DNA of 7,460 bases, from positions 1-7,460 of the forward strand of contig JAICXI010000078.1 of NCBI GenBank assembly GCA_025980505.1, written 5' to 3'. Under the pieces are notes generated by a model that saw only the letters and a list, made by a program, of their open reading frames with translations, searched no databases and had not been told where the DNA came from. Shown here piece by piece: positions 6,777 to 7,460 of the stretch (its first letter is position 1; each line of letters starts with the position of its first letter). Source of the stretch: a bacterium. Lineage in GTDB: Bacteria; Oederibacteriota; Muellerivitia; Muellerivitales; Muellerivitaceae. The translations under genes were made by a program, and so were the position numbers.

Positions 6777-6813
6777 TTGCGGGATCAAATCATTGATGGT
6801 ATAACAGTTATAC
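6777..6813 (+). promoter_or_regulatory. brnTA promoter overlapped by a perfect palindromic operator
   Basis: TTGCGG (6777-6782) and TATAAC (6800-6805) are separated by 17 bases, a good sigma70 layout with a strong -10. GTATAAC-A-GTTATAC (6799-6813) is a perfect inverted repeat with a one-base centre that covers the -10 box. Ribbon-helix-helix antitoxins bind short palindromes at their own promoters, so this is the expected autorepression site. Transcription would start near 6812, only about 13 bases before the toxin ATG. Confidence 0.65.
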
Positions 6814-6824
6814 ATTGAGCGTGG

Positions 6825-7103
6825 ATGCGGTTTAAGTTCGATAAGAACAAGAGCAATAGCCTCCGCGGGAACCGGGCACGCGGTATTGGCTTCGAGGAAG
6901 CCCAACGGTTATGGGAAAGCCCTTACTACCTCGATCAGCGGTCGGATTTACCGGAGCAATGGCGGGCCATCGGTTGGGTGGGGGAAAGGCTCTATACCGT
7001 GATCTATGAAGAGAGAACGGACCGGGATGGCGAGTACCTGCATCTGGTTACGCTTTGGAAATCCACCAAGGAAGAAAGGAAACTATATGAAAAGCACACA
7101 TAA
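6825..7103 (+). CDS. brnT: BrnT-family (RelE-like) toxin of a type II toxin-antitoxin system
   Basis: This 92-residue protein has the BrnT layout. An N-terminal strand FKFDKNKSN leads to RGIGFEEAQRLWESP (about 19-33). Then come an Asp-rich turn, EQWRAIGWVGERLYTVIYEER (about 44-64, the ExR...G...L..V strands) and a C-terminal strand-helix LHLVTLWKSTKEERKLYEKH (about 72-91). Family members act as ribonucleases that inhibit translation until neutralised. The ISAR-like segment common near the C-terminus is replaced by TLWKS, so catalysis may be altered or lost. The ATG at 6825 fits the family's usual short N-terminus; the ribosome binding site is weak (GAGCGTGG). The last 17 bases overlap the antitoxin gene, showing co-transcription and probably coupled translation. 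Toxin before antitoxin is the normal order for brnTA. Confidence 0.85.
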   Translation: MRFKFDKNKSNSLRGNRARGIGFEEAQRLWESPYYLDQRSDLPEQWRAIGWVGERLYTVIYEERTDRDGEYLHLVTLWKSTKEERKLYEKHT

Positions 7104-7371
7104 GGCAAAAACTGTCCTAATGGCAGAGCAAATAGCTCAAATGGCGGATAAGGGCGAGGATGTGTCCAGGCATTTCACCAATAATGGGAAGATGATGCCC
7201 GCCATTCGTCGGGTCAATGTGGATTTCGCGGAAAACATGTTGAGGGAGTTGGATGGTTTGGTCCGCGAGATGAACGTAAGCCGTCAGGCGGTCATCAAAG
7301 CTTTCCTCCGCCAGGGATTGGACCAGCACTACTTGGCTAAGAAAAAACGACATCAAGCAGCTGCGCATTAA
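7087..7371 (+). CDS. brnA: BrnA-family antitoxin, ribbon-helix-helix (CopG-like)
   Basis: The ATG at 7087 is chosen over an earlier in-frame ATG at 7006 because AAAGGA (7075-7080) lies six bases upstream and the family starts here; the product is 94 residues. The N-terminal half (QIAQMADKGEDVSRHFT, about 15-31) is the toxin-wrapping segment. The segment GKMMPAIRRVNVDF (34-47) leads into the ribbon strand. Residues about 48-80 (MLRELDGLVREMNVSRQAVI) are the two helices of a ribbon-helix-helix DNA-binding domain. It should neutralise BrnT by direct contact, and the complex should repress transcription at the palindrome at 6799-6813. The C-terminus is basic (KKKRH). A hairpin terminator follows 14 bases after the stop, and the second intron begins right after that. 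Confidence 0.9.
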   Translation: MKSTHKAKTVLMAEQIAQMADKGEDVSRHFTNNGKMMPAIRRVNVDFAENMLRELDGLVREMNVSRQAVIKAFLRQGLDQHYLAKKKRHQAAAH

Positions 7372-7376
7372 CCACC

Positions 7377-7412
7377 AAAAAAGCTGTCCACGACGGGGAC
7401 CCGTCGTGGACA
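7377..7412. terminator. Hairpin terminator after brnTA; canonical on the minus strand, interrupted on the plus strand
   Basis: TGTCCACGACGG (7385-7396) pairs perfectly with CCGTCGTGGACA (7401-7412) around the loop GGAC. Six A's (7377-7382) precede it, which become GC-TTTTTT after the hairpin on the minus strand, a textbook terminator. On the plus strand the T-tract expected of a bidirectional terminator is absent, because the intron begins two bases after the stem. It may lie on the far side of that intron. Confidence 0.75.
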
Positions 7413-7414
7413 TC

Positions 7415-7460
7415 GTGCCAGGATCAAGGGTGTAGTAGCCAGCAGGTGAGGCTTGATGTA
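7415..7460 (+). mobile_element. Second group II intron, 5' end only (runs off right edge)
   Basis: GTGCCAG at 7415, preceded by CATC, repeats the 5' junction of the intron at 4765. The elements TGTAG (7431-7435), GCCAGC (7438-7443) and GGTGAGG (7445-7451) match those at 4780-4784, 4786-4791 and 4793-4799. The sequence between them differs, so this is a related but not identical intron. ATCAAG (7423-7428) can pair with CTTGAT (7452-7457), consistent with the first stem of domain I. No more of it is visible. Confidence 0.7.

Noticed and set aside
7006..7371. Longer antitoxin starting at 7006
   Set aside because: The extra residues lie inside the toxin gene in another frame. The ATG at 7087 has a good ribosome binding site and gives the family's normal length.
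1..7460. CRISPR array, tRNA or rRNA gene
   Set aside because: No regularly spaced direct repeats, no tRNA-like cloverleaf with a T-arm consensus and no rRNA-like conserved segments were seen on either strand.

Overview
The window looks like chromosomal or accessory DNA of a Gram-negative bacterium. The sequence is GC-rich, ribosome binding sites are AAGGAG-like, three genes encode exported or lipoprotein-type products, and rho-independent terminators are used. No gene is diagnostic enough to name a lineage; an uncultured or deep-branching species would fit the many unfamiliar proteins and the loose gene spacing.

Layout. Positions 1-313 (minus strand) hold the start of a secreted alpha/beta-hydrolase that runs off the left edge. 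After a divergent non-coding gap comes an isochorismatase-like cysteine-hydrolase-family gene (813-1384, plus) broken by one missing base near 950/951. A second long gap (1385-2003) contains only a possible decayed fragment. Positions 2004-3458 encode an unfamiliar 484-residue exported protein in which a helical unit is repeated three times around a Pro/Gly-rich linker. A very strong terminator (3605-3639) follows. A consensus -10 box (3797-3802) then precedes a 271-residue lipoprotein (3849-4664) of the general CsgG/LpoB-like envelope-lipoprotein type.

The right third is mobile. A complete group II intron runs from 4765 to about 6741. It carries an endonuclease-less reverse transcriptase/maturase (5278-6588) and a recognisable domain V (about 6601-6633). 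Immediately downstream is a BrnT/BrnA-type toxin-antitoxin operon (6825-7371), whose promoter overlaps a perfect 15-bp palindrome, as expected for antitoxin autoregulation. Two bases after the hairpin that ends this operon, a second, related group II intron begins (7415) and runs off the right edge. Both introns begin GTGCCAG and both are preceded by CATC. The small toxin-antitoxin cassette is therefore sandwiched between two related retroelements.

The points most worth following are this intron-brnTA-intron arrangement, the long unexplained RNA segment after domain V, the terminator-hairpin insertion site of the second intron, and the triplicated helical protein with a nine-G tract in its linker.
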